DNA of 64,000 bases from an uncultured Christensenella sp. (lineage in GTDB: Bacteria > Bacillota > Clostridia > Christensenellales > Borkfalkiaceae), in assembly GCA_910585595.1 (NCBI GenBank), contig CAJUET010000010.1, positions 1-64,000 of the forward strand, in the 5' to 3' direction. Positions within the stretch are counted from its first letter, which is position 1. Every line of letters begins with the position of its first letter. Below, piece by piece: positions 9,313 to 16,872 of this stretch. The notes beneath the pieces are model-generated. The model was not told the DNA's origin and made no database searches. It saw only the letters and a program-made list of their open reading frames with translations. Position numbers and translations under genes: made by a program.

Positions 9313-11296
9313 AAACTTATATGCCCGTCTTGCGTTCGGAAATTTGAAGAAAAACCGCAGAATATATTTGCCGTATATATTGACCTGTATCATTACGGTT
9401 ATGATGTTTTATATGATTTACTCTCTTTACACCAATGAGAGTATTGCGGCAATGCACGGCGGTCAAACAATTCAATATACTTTGAATTTCGGTACGGTAA
9501 TCGTCGGGATATTTGCCGTTATATTTCTGTTTTATACAAACAGTTTTGTTATCAAACGCCGTCAAAAAGAATTCGGACTATTTAACGTTCTCGGGATGGA
9601 GAAAAGGCATTTAGGTATTGTTTTGCTGTTTGAAGTTTTATACATTGCCTTATTTTCAATTATAGTCGGCATAGCGTTAGGAATGTTATTGGATAAGCTG
9701 ATGTATTTGATTATTGCGCGTATTTTACATGCAAACTACGGCGCAGGTTTTTATATTTCGTGGAAGTCAACGCTGTTTACGACTTTGTTATTTGCGTGTA
9801 TCTTTGCAGGTATATATATCTTTTCTCTTATCCGTATCAACATATCAAAACCCGTCGAATTATTAAAGGGCGATAATATAGGAGAAAAAGAACCGAAAAC
9901 GCGGCACATAATGGCGATATTAGGTATTATTACGCTCGCTGCCGGCTATGCGTTGGCTATTTTTACAAAGGACGCCGTTGACGCTGTTTTATTATTTTTT
10001 ATTGCCGTCATTTTAGTGATTATAGGAACGTTCTTTCTCTTTACGGCAGGCAGTATTGCTCTTTTGAAAGTTTTGAAAAAGAAAAAGAAGTATTATTATA
10101 AGCCAAACCATTTTATCAGCGTTTCCGGTATGACATATCGAATGAAACAAAACTCGGTCGGGCTGGCAAGTATATGTATACTCGCCACAATGCTGCTTGT
10201 TACAATATCGGCGACGACCTCTTTTATGTTCGGCAGAAACGATATGATAGCACAAAAATACCCTTACGATTTAATTGTTCAAGCAAACGTAAGCGAAAAT
10301 GACAGTAGCACATTAACGGCGGATATCCGTTCGGAAATCGAAAAAAACGGTATGACGACAGAGCAAGAAATACTATGCAATTATTTACCTTTGGCGGCAT
10401 TTTCCGACGGTAACAAAATAAATCTTCAAAAATCAGCGGGCGCAAATCCGTTATTATTATTGTTTGTTACCGCGCAAACGTATAATGACATTACAGGCTC
10501 GCAAAAACAGCTCGATAACGACGAAATTATAATAAGCGAAAGCAATATAAAATTCAATTACGAAGCAGTTAATATCTTTGATACAAATTATACTGTAAAA
10601 GAGAAAGTTGATAACTTTGTTAAAGACGGTTTAATGGCAAACGATATCGCCGGAGTCTCCGACGGAATGTATCTTGTCGTGTCCGACGAAACTGCGTTAA
10701 ATGCGATCTACCAAAAATATAAAGCCGAATATGGCGAAAATACACCGACGATACAGTTTAGTTACGGGGTGAATTTTAAGGATACCAAAGAACAGCAAAT
10801 TGTTTTTTCGGATGCGCTCTCGTCTATGTTGCAGGAGAAGAATTATAACGCACGCTATTCAATTCGCGTTATTAAAGCCGAAGAATTTATGAGTCTTTAC
10901 GGTGGGATATTTTTTCTCGGCGTATATCTCGGACTTCTCTTTTTAATGGGTGCTATTCTCATTATTTATTACAAACAGATTTCGGAAGGCTATGAAGATA
11001 AGAAACGCTTTGAGATTATGCAGAAGGTCGGAATGAGTTATGCCGAAGTTAAAAAGTCTATTAACACACAAATTCTTATGGTGTTTTTCTTGCCTTTAAT
11101 AATGGCAGGAATTCACGTTGCTTTTGCTTTTCCTATGATAAATTAGATTATGAGTTTGCTTGCACTTTTGAACACAAAATTATTTGCGCTCTGTACGCTC
11201 GGCTGTTTTGCCGCATTCTCACTTATATATGTGTTTGTATATTTTTTAACGGCAAAGATTTATCATCGAATAGTGAAAAACAGGGATATGAGTTAG
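9305..11296 (+). pseudogene. bceB: BceB-type permease interrupted by an in-frame TAG
   Basis: Start at ATG 9305 after GGGGGA. The first 613 residues cover the BceB plan: helix 1, FtsX-type helices 2-4 (about 45-200), helices 5-6 (about 205-255), a large extracellular domain (about 310-515) and helices beginning near 530. The frame stops at TAG 11144-11146 after FAFPMIN and then continues without a shift (SLLALLNTKLFALCTLGC... to TAG 11294-11296), encoding the expected last membrane helix. Full length would be about 663 residues, the normal size. This is either a true nonsense mutation that removes the last helix or a sequence error. The rest of the frame is intact, so the lesion is recent. 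Confidence 0.85.
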
Positions 11297-11337
11297 AGAT
11301 ATAATATGATTTAATTTAGAAATTGGAGAAATAATTT

Positions 11338-11496
11338 ATGACCTATTATGTTGTATGTCTCGAATGCGGGTATAAATTATTAAAAGCGGGCGACGGCTCA
11401 ACAATAGAAATCTTATGCCCGAAATGTAAGGGCAAAATGCTTATCGCCGTAAAGGACGGAAAAGTCAGTGTGCAAAAAGCACCCGATAATAAGTAA
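11338..11496 (+). CDS. Small zinc-ribbon protein
   Basis: A 52-residue ORF with TTGGAG upstream of ATG 11338 and stop TAA 11494. Two CxxC knuckles (CLECG and CPKCK) about 20 residues apart predict a zinc ribbon of the Com/Cys-rich type often carried by clostridial elements. Similar small proteins occur at 24367 and 57731 in the other elements. Function unknown; nucleic-acid binding is plausible. Confidence 0.65.
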   Translation: MTYYVVCLECGYKLLKAGDGSTIEILCPKCKGKMLIAVKDGKVSVQKAPDNK

Positions 11497-11555
11497 TCAT
11501 TAGTATTACTTTTATAGTCCACTATGTCACACTGTCACACTTTTTCATAAATCCC

Positions 11556-11599
11556 GCGACGCAGTGCCTATTACTATTACCTTATAGGCACTGCGTCGC
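11556..11599. repeat. Stem-loop 1 with TACTATTAC in the loop
   Basis: A perfect 16-bp stem (11556-11571 with 11584-11599) encloses a 12-nt loop that begins TACTATTACC. It lies 60 bp after the zinc-ribbon gene with no T tract, so it is not a standard terminator. Confidence 0.7.
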
Positions 11600-11620
11600 A
11601 CGGAACATAAAAGACAATGT

Positions 11621-11646
11621 GTGCGGGCGGCGACAGCCGCCCGCAC
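11621..11646. repeat. Stem-loop 2, GC-rich
   Basis: GTGCGGGCGGC pairs perfectly with GCCGCCCGCAC around a GACA loop. It is very stable and lies between stem-loops 1 and 3. Confidence 0.7.
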
Positions 11647-11647
11647 A

Positions 11648-11673
11648 GTGGCGTATAGTATTACCTACGCCAC
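11648..11673. repeat. Stem-loop 3 with TAGTATTAC in the loop
   Basis: GTGGCGTA pairs with TACGCCAC around a 10-nt loop, TAGTATTACC. A third TAGTATTAC occurs at 11501-11509, just after the zinc-ribbon stop. Confidence 0.7.
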
Positions 11674-11807
11674 CCCGTAACGTGTAACGTAATTTTAGGC
11701 GTTTAATGTAAAATCGGCTATTATTCAATAAAAAATGACAATATACTCTTTATGCCTTGTTGTACCATTTGGGTGGGTATGGGTGGGAAAATCAAGGAGC
11801 ATTTTAT

Positions 11808-11955
11808 GAATAAAATACCGAGTGGCTTAACCGTCATTTATTTCGACGATAAGGACAAAAATATATATGCGGAATTACCGCCCGAACAAGTTTCCCCTAT
11901 TTCTAAAGGATTCATTGCTCCGCTGTTGCTCCAATGTGCCAAAGTTCCGCCCTGA
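11808..11955 (+). CDS. Small ORF crossing the right end of the element
   Basis: ATG 11808 has AAGGAG at good spacing. About 33 codons (MNKIPSGLTVIYFDDKDKN and onward) are element-encoded; from attR the frame runs into host DNA and stops at 11955. In the excised circle it would instead read SVEVTKRGV and stop at about 4750, before the hairpin at 4761. It overlaps the disrupted host gene on the other strand. Function unknown; only the start signals and the clean frame support it. Confidence 0.4.
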
Positions 11956-12395
11956 CCGTAAGTAAACACCGTGAGCGTAGACTGTTCGCTGATTTTCGGT
12001 CCGACAGTTTTACCGAAGTCGCCGTTGGCAGACTTCTCGCGATTGAGTTGGATCGCCTTAGATTCCTCCTCTAACGTTACTCCGTAACGTAAATCTTTGA
12101 TTTTGGCAATATCATTCGCCCTAATAATATCGAAATTATCCGTGTTATTCTGGAATTCCAGCGTTTCAAATTTTGCCTGCAAATCATCGTCGCTCATACT
12201 GTTTTTAACGCTTTCTTTAATGTTGGAATACATATCCGCAAATGTACTTTGGCTGACGGCGTAATGTGCATCTTCGCTGTATTCGGCGCGCGTTTTGATG
12301 GGCTGACCCAATTGCCCGATCAACAGCGAAAGCGCCGTAAAAATAAGCATTATAAGCGCCGCCAACCCGATTTTTCTTATGTGTTTCGTTTTCAT
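11838..12395 (-). pseudogene. Small secreted-protein gene split by the element
   Basis: Start ATG 12395 with AAAGGAG. Residues 1-30 are a signal or membrane helix (LAALIMLIFTALSLLIG); the rest is a soluble domain of unknown family. Host sequence ends at attR (about residue 163); the residues after that are element DNA. The native C-terminus, a hydrophobic segment beginning NPCKWIIGVIS, lies 7 kb away at 4638-4713. The restored protein has 187 residues with hydrophobic stretches at both ends. It follows the lipoprotein array by 13 bp and was probably its last operon member. Confidence 0.75.
11908..11916. repeat. attR core (GGATTCATT)
   Basis: Right copy of the 9-bp core. Host codons lie to its right (SNSGAMNP on the minus strand) and element DNA lies to its left. 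Confidence 0.75.
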
Positions 12396-12408
12396 ATTGT
12401 TTCTCCTT

Positions 12409-13128
12409 TTAATTCCACTTCGCATAGAGCGTAATATTTTCAGTTACTACGTCCGTCTTAAAATTCCATTTCGTTGTATATTCTTCGTTAATATACCAAC
12501 CATCAAACATATAGCCTTCATTCGTTGGTTGTTTTGGCTCTTTCATTATCATGCCACTAGATAACAGTACCGAATATGTTTCTTGACTTCCGCCAGTTGC
12601 ATTGTATTCGACAATTTTCATCCAATCATATTCCCATAGTTCGGACAACTCCTTATAATAAGTAAGGGCATTTTTGTCTATATTCAAAACAATATATTTT
12701 ATATCTGTCCTGTTTGACGTGCTTATTCTTACGTCAGAGTTTATTATTAGCTCACCTGTTAAATTTATAATGCTTTGATACATATCTATTTCACATTTAT
12801 GATTGATAACAATTCTATCTATGTTTGTCGCATCTATTCCATAATGCTTAGTGCGAGATCCTACAGATGCTGTAAATAATTCTCCTATTTGTTTAACAGG
12901 ATACCCTCCCAGTATTTCAGGCATCACCAATTCTTCGCGCTCTTTCTCCTCGTCCACCAAACCGAGAATGATTGCCGATTCATTTTTTACATAATAATAA
13001 AACTCGCCGTCTATTTGCTTTTTTTTCCACGGATCACGGCTCTGAAACAATTTGCATCCACTCAAACTTATCGCTATCAGAATTATCGAAAGTATATTAC
13101 TTAGTAATATTACCCATCGTTTTTTCAT
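12409..13128 (-). CDS. Tandem lipoprotein paralogue 4 (InlB B-repeat)
   Basis: 239 residues from ATG 13128 (MKKRWVILL); AGGAGGGGG lies about 14 bp upstream. The signal peptide ends in the lipobox SLSGC, so it should be lipidated and exported. Next come a segment shared by all four copies (FYYYVKNESAIILGL), a single leucine-rich/BspA-like unit (PEILGGYPVKQIGE, then GIDATNIDRIVIN) and a C-terminal InlB B-repeat (Flg_new) ending ITLYAKWN. The middle is the variable part. It is the last copy before the split secreted-protein gene. Likely a surface adhesin or sensor; no enzyme motif seen. Confidence 0.8.
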   Translation of the reverse strand: MKKRWVILLSNILSIILIAISLSGCKLFQSRDPWKKKQIDGEFYYYVKNESAIILGLVDEEKEREELVMPEILGGYPVKQIGELFTASVGSRTKHYGIDATNIDRIVINHKCEIDMYQSIINLTGELIINSDVRISTSNRTDIKYIVLNIDKNALTYYKELSELWEYDWMKIVEYNATGGSQETYSVLLSSGMIMKEPKQPTNEGYMFDGWYINEEYTTKWNFKTDVVTENITLYAKWN

Positions 13129-13148
13129 GCCTCTCTTTCGCCCCCTCC

Positions 13149-13880
13149 TTATACTTCGATCCACTTCGCATAGAGCGTAATATTTTCAGTTACTACGTCC
13201 GTTTCAAAATTCCATTTCGTTGTATATTCTTCGTCAACGTACCAACCACTGAATGTGAATCCTTCTTTGTTTGGTTCTTCGGGTTCCAATAGTTTTTCTG
13301 CTTGATTTAAGGCAATTGCATAAGTTTTTTGTTTCCCGCCAACAGCATCAAACTCAACAAGATGCTTACCTACCCATTCGTATTCCCACATATATGACCA
13401 TCCCGTATAGTAGGTCAAGGAACTTAACTTTATATTAAAAATTACTGCTTCTGCATCTAAATAATAAGATACGCCCAATCCAACATCAGCATTTACCTCT
13501 AATAGCCCTTTAAAATTCGCTATGCTATTATAGTCTACAATTATACACGAATGATTAACGATTATTTTCTCTATGTTTGTCGCATCTATACCATAATCAC
13601 GGGTGGGGGATACTACAGATGCCGCGAATGATTCTCCTATTTGTTTAACTGGATATCTCCCCAATGTTTTGGGTATCACCAATTCTTCGCGCTCTTTCTC
13701 CTCGTCCACCAAACCGAGAATGATTGCCGATTCATTTTTTACATAATAATAAAACTCGCCGTCTATTTGCTTTTTTTTCCACGGATCACGGCTCTGAAAC
13801 AATTTGCATCCACTCAAACTTATCGCTATCAGAATTATCGAAAGTATATTACTTAGTAATATTACCCATCGTTTTTTCAT
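13149..13880 (-). CDS. Tandem lipoprotein paralogue 3 (InlB B-repeat)
   Basis: 243 residues from ATG 13880. The first 60 residues are nearly identical at DNA level to the next copy, including an unchanged lipobox region, while residues about 115-180 differ. It ends with the B-repeat (FSGWYVDEEYTTKWNF, then ITLYAKWIEV), whose DNA is shared with paralogue 1. The gap to the next start is 20 bp, the same as between the other copies. Conserved ends around a diversified centre suggest duplication followed by gene conversion or selection on the exposed part. Confidence 0.8.
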   Translation of the reverse strand: MKKRWVILLSNILSIILIAISLSGCKLFQSRDPWKKKQIDGEFYYYVKNESAIILGLVDEEKEREELVIPKTLGRYPVKQIGESFAASVVSPTRDYGIDATNIEKIIVNHSCIIVDYNSIANFKGLLEVNADVGLGVSYYLDAEAVIFNIKLSSLTYYTGWSYMWEYEWVGKHLVEFDAVGGKQKTYAIALNQAEKLLEPEEPNKEGFTFSGWYVDEEYTTKWNFETDVVTENITLYAKWIEV

Positions 13881-13900
13881 GTCTCTCTATCGCCCCCTCC

Positions 13901-14653
13901 TTATACTTCGATCCATTTTGCATAGACGTCTGTTACTTTTTCCCCAAATATCGAGTCGTCAGGGTTCCACTTTTGGCTACAATCTTTATCGGTAAACCAA
14001 TCCACAAATTTATATCCTTCTTTTATCGGTGTTTCCGGAACTTCCAAATCGGTTTCTATATGATTAATAATTCCGCTCGTCGCAACCTCGTCCCCATTCT
14101 CATGAAAGATTATTCCGTAATGATTTTCATCCATAAAAATAAATAGGTCATATATTGAATAGAAATTATCAATATCTTTTGGAACATTTATATAGACGGT
14201 CTTTATATTTTTTACCATTGAGCCCTCTTTGTAAAGATCTGAATTTACATATTCTTGCTCACTGTTTATATCTAACGTTCCATAAAATTCGATAAAACTA
14301 TACTGCGAAAGACGCATGAAATGGTTTAAAACGATTTTTTTAATGTTTTTTGCCTCAATTCCACAAAAAGATGTCTGACCACCCATAATCCCCTTCTGCT
14401 GATAATCTCCTATTTGTTTGACCGGATACCCTCCCAGTGTTTCGGGGATCACCAATTCTTTGATTTCTTCTTTGCCAAAAAATAAATCGAGAATGATTGC
14501 TGATTCACTTTTAACGTAATAAAGAAACCCTCCTTCTTTTTGCGCTTTCCTTTCCGAATCACGTCTTTGAAACCATTTGCACCCACTCAAACTTATCGCT
14601 ATCAGAATTATCGAAAGTATATTACTTAGTAATATTACCCATCGTTTTTTCAT
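13901..14653 (-). CDS. Tandem lipoprotein paralogue 2 (divergent member)
   Basis: 250 residues from ATG 14653. It has the same signal peptide and lipobox (SLSGCKWF), but charged residues replace the usual segment after it (RRDSERKAQKEGG), and the C-terminal B-repeat is a divergent version ending DVYAKWIEV. The leucine-rich unit (PETLGGYPVKQIG, then GIEAKNIKKIVLN) is kept. It is the most diverged of the four. The same 20-bp spacing and AGGAGGGGG leader are present. Confidence 0.8.
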   Translation of the reverse strand: MKKRWVILLSNILSIILIAISLSGCKWFQRRDSERKAQKEGGFLYYVKSESAIILDLFFGKEEIKELVIPETLGGYPVKQIGDYQQKGIMGGQTSFCGIEAKNIKKIVLNHFMRLSQYSFIEFYGTLDINSEQEYVNSDLYKEGSMVKNIKTVYINVPKDIDNFYSIYDLFIFMDENHYGIIFHENGDEVATSGIINHIETDLEVPETPIKEGYKFVDWFTDKDCSQKWNPDDSIFGEKVTDVYAKWIEV

Positions 14654-14673
14654 GCCTCTCTTTCGCCCCCTCC

Positions 14674-15465
14674 TTATACTTCGATCCACTTCGCATAGAG
14701 CGTAATATTTTCAGTTACTACGTCCGTTTCAAAATTCCATTTCGTTGTATATTCTTCGTCAACGTACCAACCACTGAATGTGAATCCTTCTTTGTTTGGT
14801 TCTTCGGGTTCCAATAGTTTTTCTGCTTGATTTAAGGCAATTGCATAAGTTTTTTGTTTCCCGCCAACAGCGTCAAACTTAACAACTTGCTTTTCTATCC
14901 AATCAATATCCCACATTGATGCCCAGCTTTTATAATCTGTCAAAGAACTTAAATTTATATTAAAGACTATCTTTTCTATTTGTGGAATATAAACTGTTAC
15001 ATATAATTCAACATCAGCGTTTATTTCCAATTCTTTAAGATTAAATAAACCAGTTTCATCTGTAATACTACATTCATGAATTATAACAATTTTCTCTATG
15101 TTTGTCGCATCTATACCATAATCACGGGTAGGAGATCCTATAAATGCCGTAAATGATTCTCCTATTTGTTTAACTGGATACCCTCCCAGTGTTTCAGGTA
15201 TCACTAATTCTTCGCGCTCTTTCCCCTCGCTCACCAAGCCGAGAATGGTTGCCGATTCATTTTTTACATAATAATAAAACTCGCCGTCTATTTGCTTTTT
15301 TTTCCACGGATCACGGCTCTGAAACATTTTGCACCCGCTCACACATACTAATATCATAAAAAGTGATATTATGTTGCTTTTGCTTAAAACTTCCTTTTCG
15401 TATTTTTTAATTTCGGTGAGATAATCTTCGGAAAGGTTCTCCCGCTTTAAGTACTCGCTCCACAC
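14674..15465 (-). CDS. Tandem lipoprotein paralogue 1, fused to rhaA remnant
   Basis: The lipoprotein part covers about 14674-15375: a weak signal (NIISLFMILVCVSGC), the shared FYYYVKNES block, the leucine-rich unit and a B-repeat identical to that of paralogue 3. It has lost its own start codon. Upstream, the frame runs without a break into the C-terminus of L-rhamnose isomerase (VWSEYLKRENL, then KKYEKEVLSKS), and the nearest start is a GTG at 15465 inside that remnant. If expressed, its signal peptide would sit behind 30 residues of isomerase. Probably a 5'-truncated copy. Confidence 0.65.
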   Translation of the reverse strand: MWSEYLKRENLSEDYLTEIKKYEKEVLSKSNIISLFMILVCVSGCKMFQSRDPWKKKQIDGEFYYYVKNESATILGLVSEGKEREELVIPETLGGYPVKQIGESFTAFIGSPTRDYGIDATNIEKIVIIHECSITDETGLFNLKELEINADVELYVTVYIPQIEKIVFNINLSSLTDYKSWASMWDIDWIEKQVVKFDAVGGKQKTYAIALNQAEKLLEPEEPNKEGFTFSGWYVDEEYTTKWNFETDVVTENITLYAKWIEV

Positions 15466-16125
15466 CGCGCCGAAGGGAAGCGTTTTGTATTCCTACCCCT
15501 TTACCATAAGCGCAGTAAAATCCGCTTCGTCCTGTAATTTTTTCAGTTCATCGTGATTCATGAGCAATGCATACAGCAATGCCTTTTGCATTGCCCTCTG
15601 CCCCGTCACCCATGCCGACAGGCGGTTGATGCTCGCGTCGAAATAGTCAAGCCCGATCTTCACCTTATCGGTAGCTTCGTTTCTTACGATCTCCTTTGCA
15701 ATCTCTTTGAGTTCATCCTCAAAAAGAACCACATGGTCGCTGTCCCAACGCACTCCGCGCGTAACGTGCAAAGCGACCTTATCGTAAAACGCAAGCAGGG
15801 CGGGAATTTTATCCGAAACATATTCCAAGGGATGACAGTGTCCGTTGTCGAGCAAACAGCAGATGTTATTCTTTGCGGCATAGTTCTGGTAGAACTCGTT
15901 ACTGCCCACCGTGTAGCTCTCCACGCCGATCCCGAACACCTTGCTCTCGACGGCGACGGTCACTTTGTTTTTATTATATCCGCAGGCAAGAATCTCGTCA
16001 AGACTTTTTTTTAATCTTAACCGGGGAGATAATCTGTCGGCGGGGATATCCTTGAAGCTGTCGGGAATCCAGATGTTTACCAAACAGGACGTGTCAATTC
16101 TCATTTGCCCGAGCTGCGTATCAAA
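15376..16125 (-). pseudogene. rhaA: L-rhamnose isomerase remnant
   Basis: The translated sequence matches the C-terminal two-thirds of RhaA: VNIWIPDSFKDIPADRLSPR, AVESKVFGIG, ESYTVGSNEFY, LLDNGHCHPLE, WDSDHVVLF, IGLDYFDASINR. These include the metal- and substrate-binding motifs. The enzyme interconverts L-rhamnose and L-rhamnulose. About 160 N-terminal residues are gone, replaced by phage-like coding DNA. An in-frame TAG at 15493-15495 (after ALMVKG) interrupts it, the frame resumes with EYKTLPFGAVW, and the end is fused to a lipoprotein. It cannot make a working enzyme as it stands. Confidence 0.85.
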
Positions 16126-16266
16126 AACCCGCGAATATGGGTCTAAGCGAGAATATCTGAATACCGCCCTTCCGTCTTCCGGGGAAACGGGACGCCGCTC
16201 ATAATAATACCCGGTCATGAATTCGTCGTCTTTCAGAGAAAGCATATTTAAGAATGCGGAACCCAT
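16126..16266 (-). pseudogene. Phage-like 5' gene fragment fused to rhaA
   Basis: ATG 16266 overlaps the stop of the upstream phage gene (GTGTGAAATG), as in phage operons. The first 45 or so residues (MGSAFLNMLSLKDDEF, then YYYERRPVSPEDGRAVF) are not rhamnose isomerase; from about 16125 the frame becomes RhaA. It looks like the truncated start of the next prophage gene. Exact junction uncertain by about 30 bp. Confidence 0.5.
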
Positions 16267-16267
16267 T

Positions 16268-16702
16268 TCACACCCCCGAATAACAAATCCCACTGTTTAT
16301 AAGAATGTCTTTCACACTTTCATCTATTGCTAATTCGCGTTTTTCTTTATCCGTAGAACGGGAAAGGTCGCCTTTCATATGCATATAAACAAGTTGTTCC
16401 CCCATTGCATCTTGAATTACAGAGCGAAGATAAGGATTTGTCGCAATCATAAAATCTTGTCTTCGATCATGAATAGTGAAGGAGTGTATGAAGTTATAAA
16501 CAAGCGTTGATACCCTCTTTAAGAGCGCGCTGACGGCAATTTGCAAGTTCGCGGAGTTCCTGTCGTTGATTCCCTCGAAGAGATCGATTCCGTAGCGATC
16601 GAGCGCAAATTTACTTGTCAGTACATAATGCCCCGTCGTCTCGTCGAAAATCATATACTCGTCGCTGTAAGGTTGAGGACAGTCGTTGAAATTCTGATAC
16701 AT
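16268..16702 (-). CDS. Prophage structural or connector-type protein
   Basis: 144 residues from ATG 16702, with AAGGAG upstream. No signal peptide or membrane helix. The protein (YQNFNDCPQPYSDEYMIF, later DRRQDFMIATNPYLRSVI) resembles small proteins found downstream of capsid genes in clostridial siphophages, where head-tail connector functions sit. I do not recognise the exact family. It lies between the PBECR-domain gene and the broken fusion with rhaA, all on the minus strand in phage late-gene order. Confidence 0.5.
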   Translation of the reverse strand: MYQNFNDCPQPYSDEYMIFDETTGHYVLTSKFALDRYGIDLFEGINDRNSANLQIAVSALLKRVSTLVYNFIHSFTIHDRRQDFMIATNPYLRSVIQDAMGEQLVYMHMKGDLSRSTDKEKRELAIDESVKDILINSGICYSGV

Positions 16703-16731
16703 AATAATTCTCCTTTTTTGTCGGATAAGTG

Positions 16732-16759
16732 TTGACTTTTCTTAAAATTGGTGTATAAT
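16732..16759 (+). promoter_or_regulatory. Sigma-A promoter for a small RNA
   Basis: TTGACT at 16732-16737, a 16-bp spacer and a perfect TATAAT at 16754-16759. It points away from the phage gene that starts at 16702. Confidence 0.65.
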
Positions 16760-16765
16760 ATAAGT

Positions 16766-16872
16766 GTAAGTGCGACAGCAGAAATTTACCGCTTTGCTGC
16801 TAATGAATGGAAGGGATGCGGGCTTCCCACACCTACACAAATCAAGCATCGTCTTTGGGCGGTGCTTTTTTT
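16766..16872 (+). ncRNA. Candidate small RNA in the prophage remnant
   Basis: A strong promoter is followed after about 105 bp by an intrinsic terminator: AAGCATCGTC (16844-16853) pairs through two G-U pairs with GGCGGTGCTT (16858-16867), then a T run. Between them are a CAGCAG/CTGCTG-type stem around 16775-16800 and a GGAAG...CTTCC stem at 16809-16826. No good ORF fills the interval. The 3' end overlaps the last codons of the convergent PBECR gene. Family not recognised. Confidence 0.55.

Larger units (their letters stand above)
4714..11916. mobile_element. 7.2-kb serine-recombinase integrative element with BceRSAB cargo
   Basis: Both ends share the 9-bp core GGATTCATT (4714-4722 and 11908-11916). 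Removing the DNA between them joins the 5' part of the secreted-protein gene (12395 down to 11908) in frame to its own C-terminus (4713 down to 4638), restoring a 187-residue protein. Circularising the element gives its recombinase a different 3' end in frame. This reciprocal logic fixes the boundaries. Contents: serine recombinase, long palindrome, response regulator, kinase, ABC ATPase, broken permease, zinc ribbon, three stem-loops and a small ORF. No relaxase or transfer genes are present, so it is a non-conjugative integrative element. Confidence 0.8.

Noticed and set aside
11144..15495. Recoding of TAG as a sense codon, suggested by in-frame TAG in bceB and rhaA
   Set aside because: TAG is the normal, correctly placed stop of the genes at 23477, 23714, 56951 and 57731, and rhaA is decayed in other ways. 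Nonsense mutation or sequence error is simpler.
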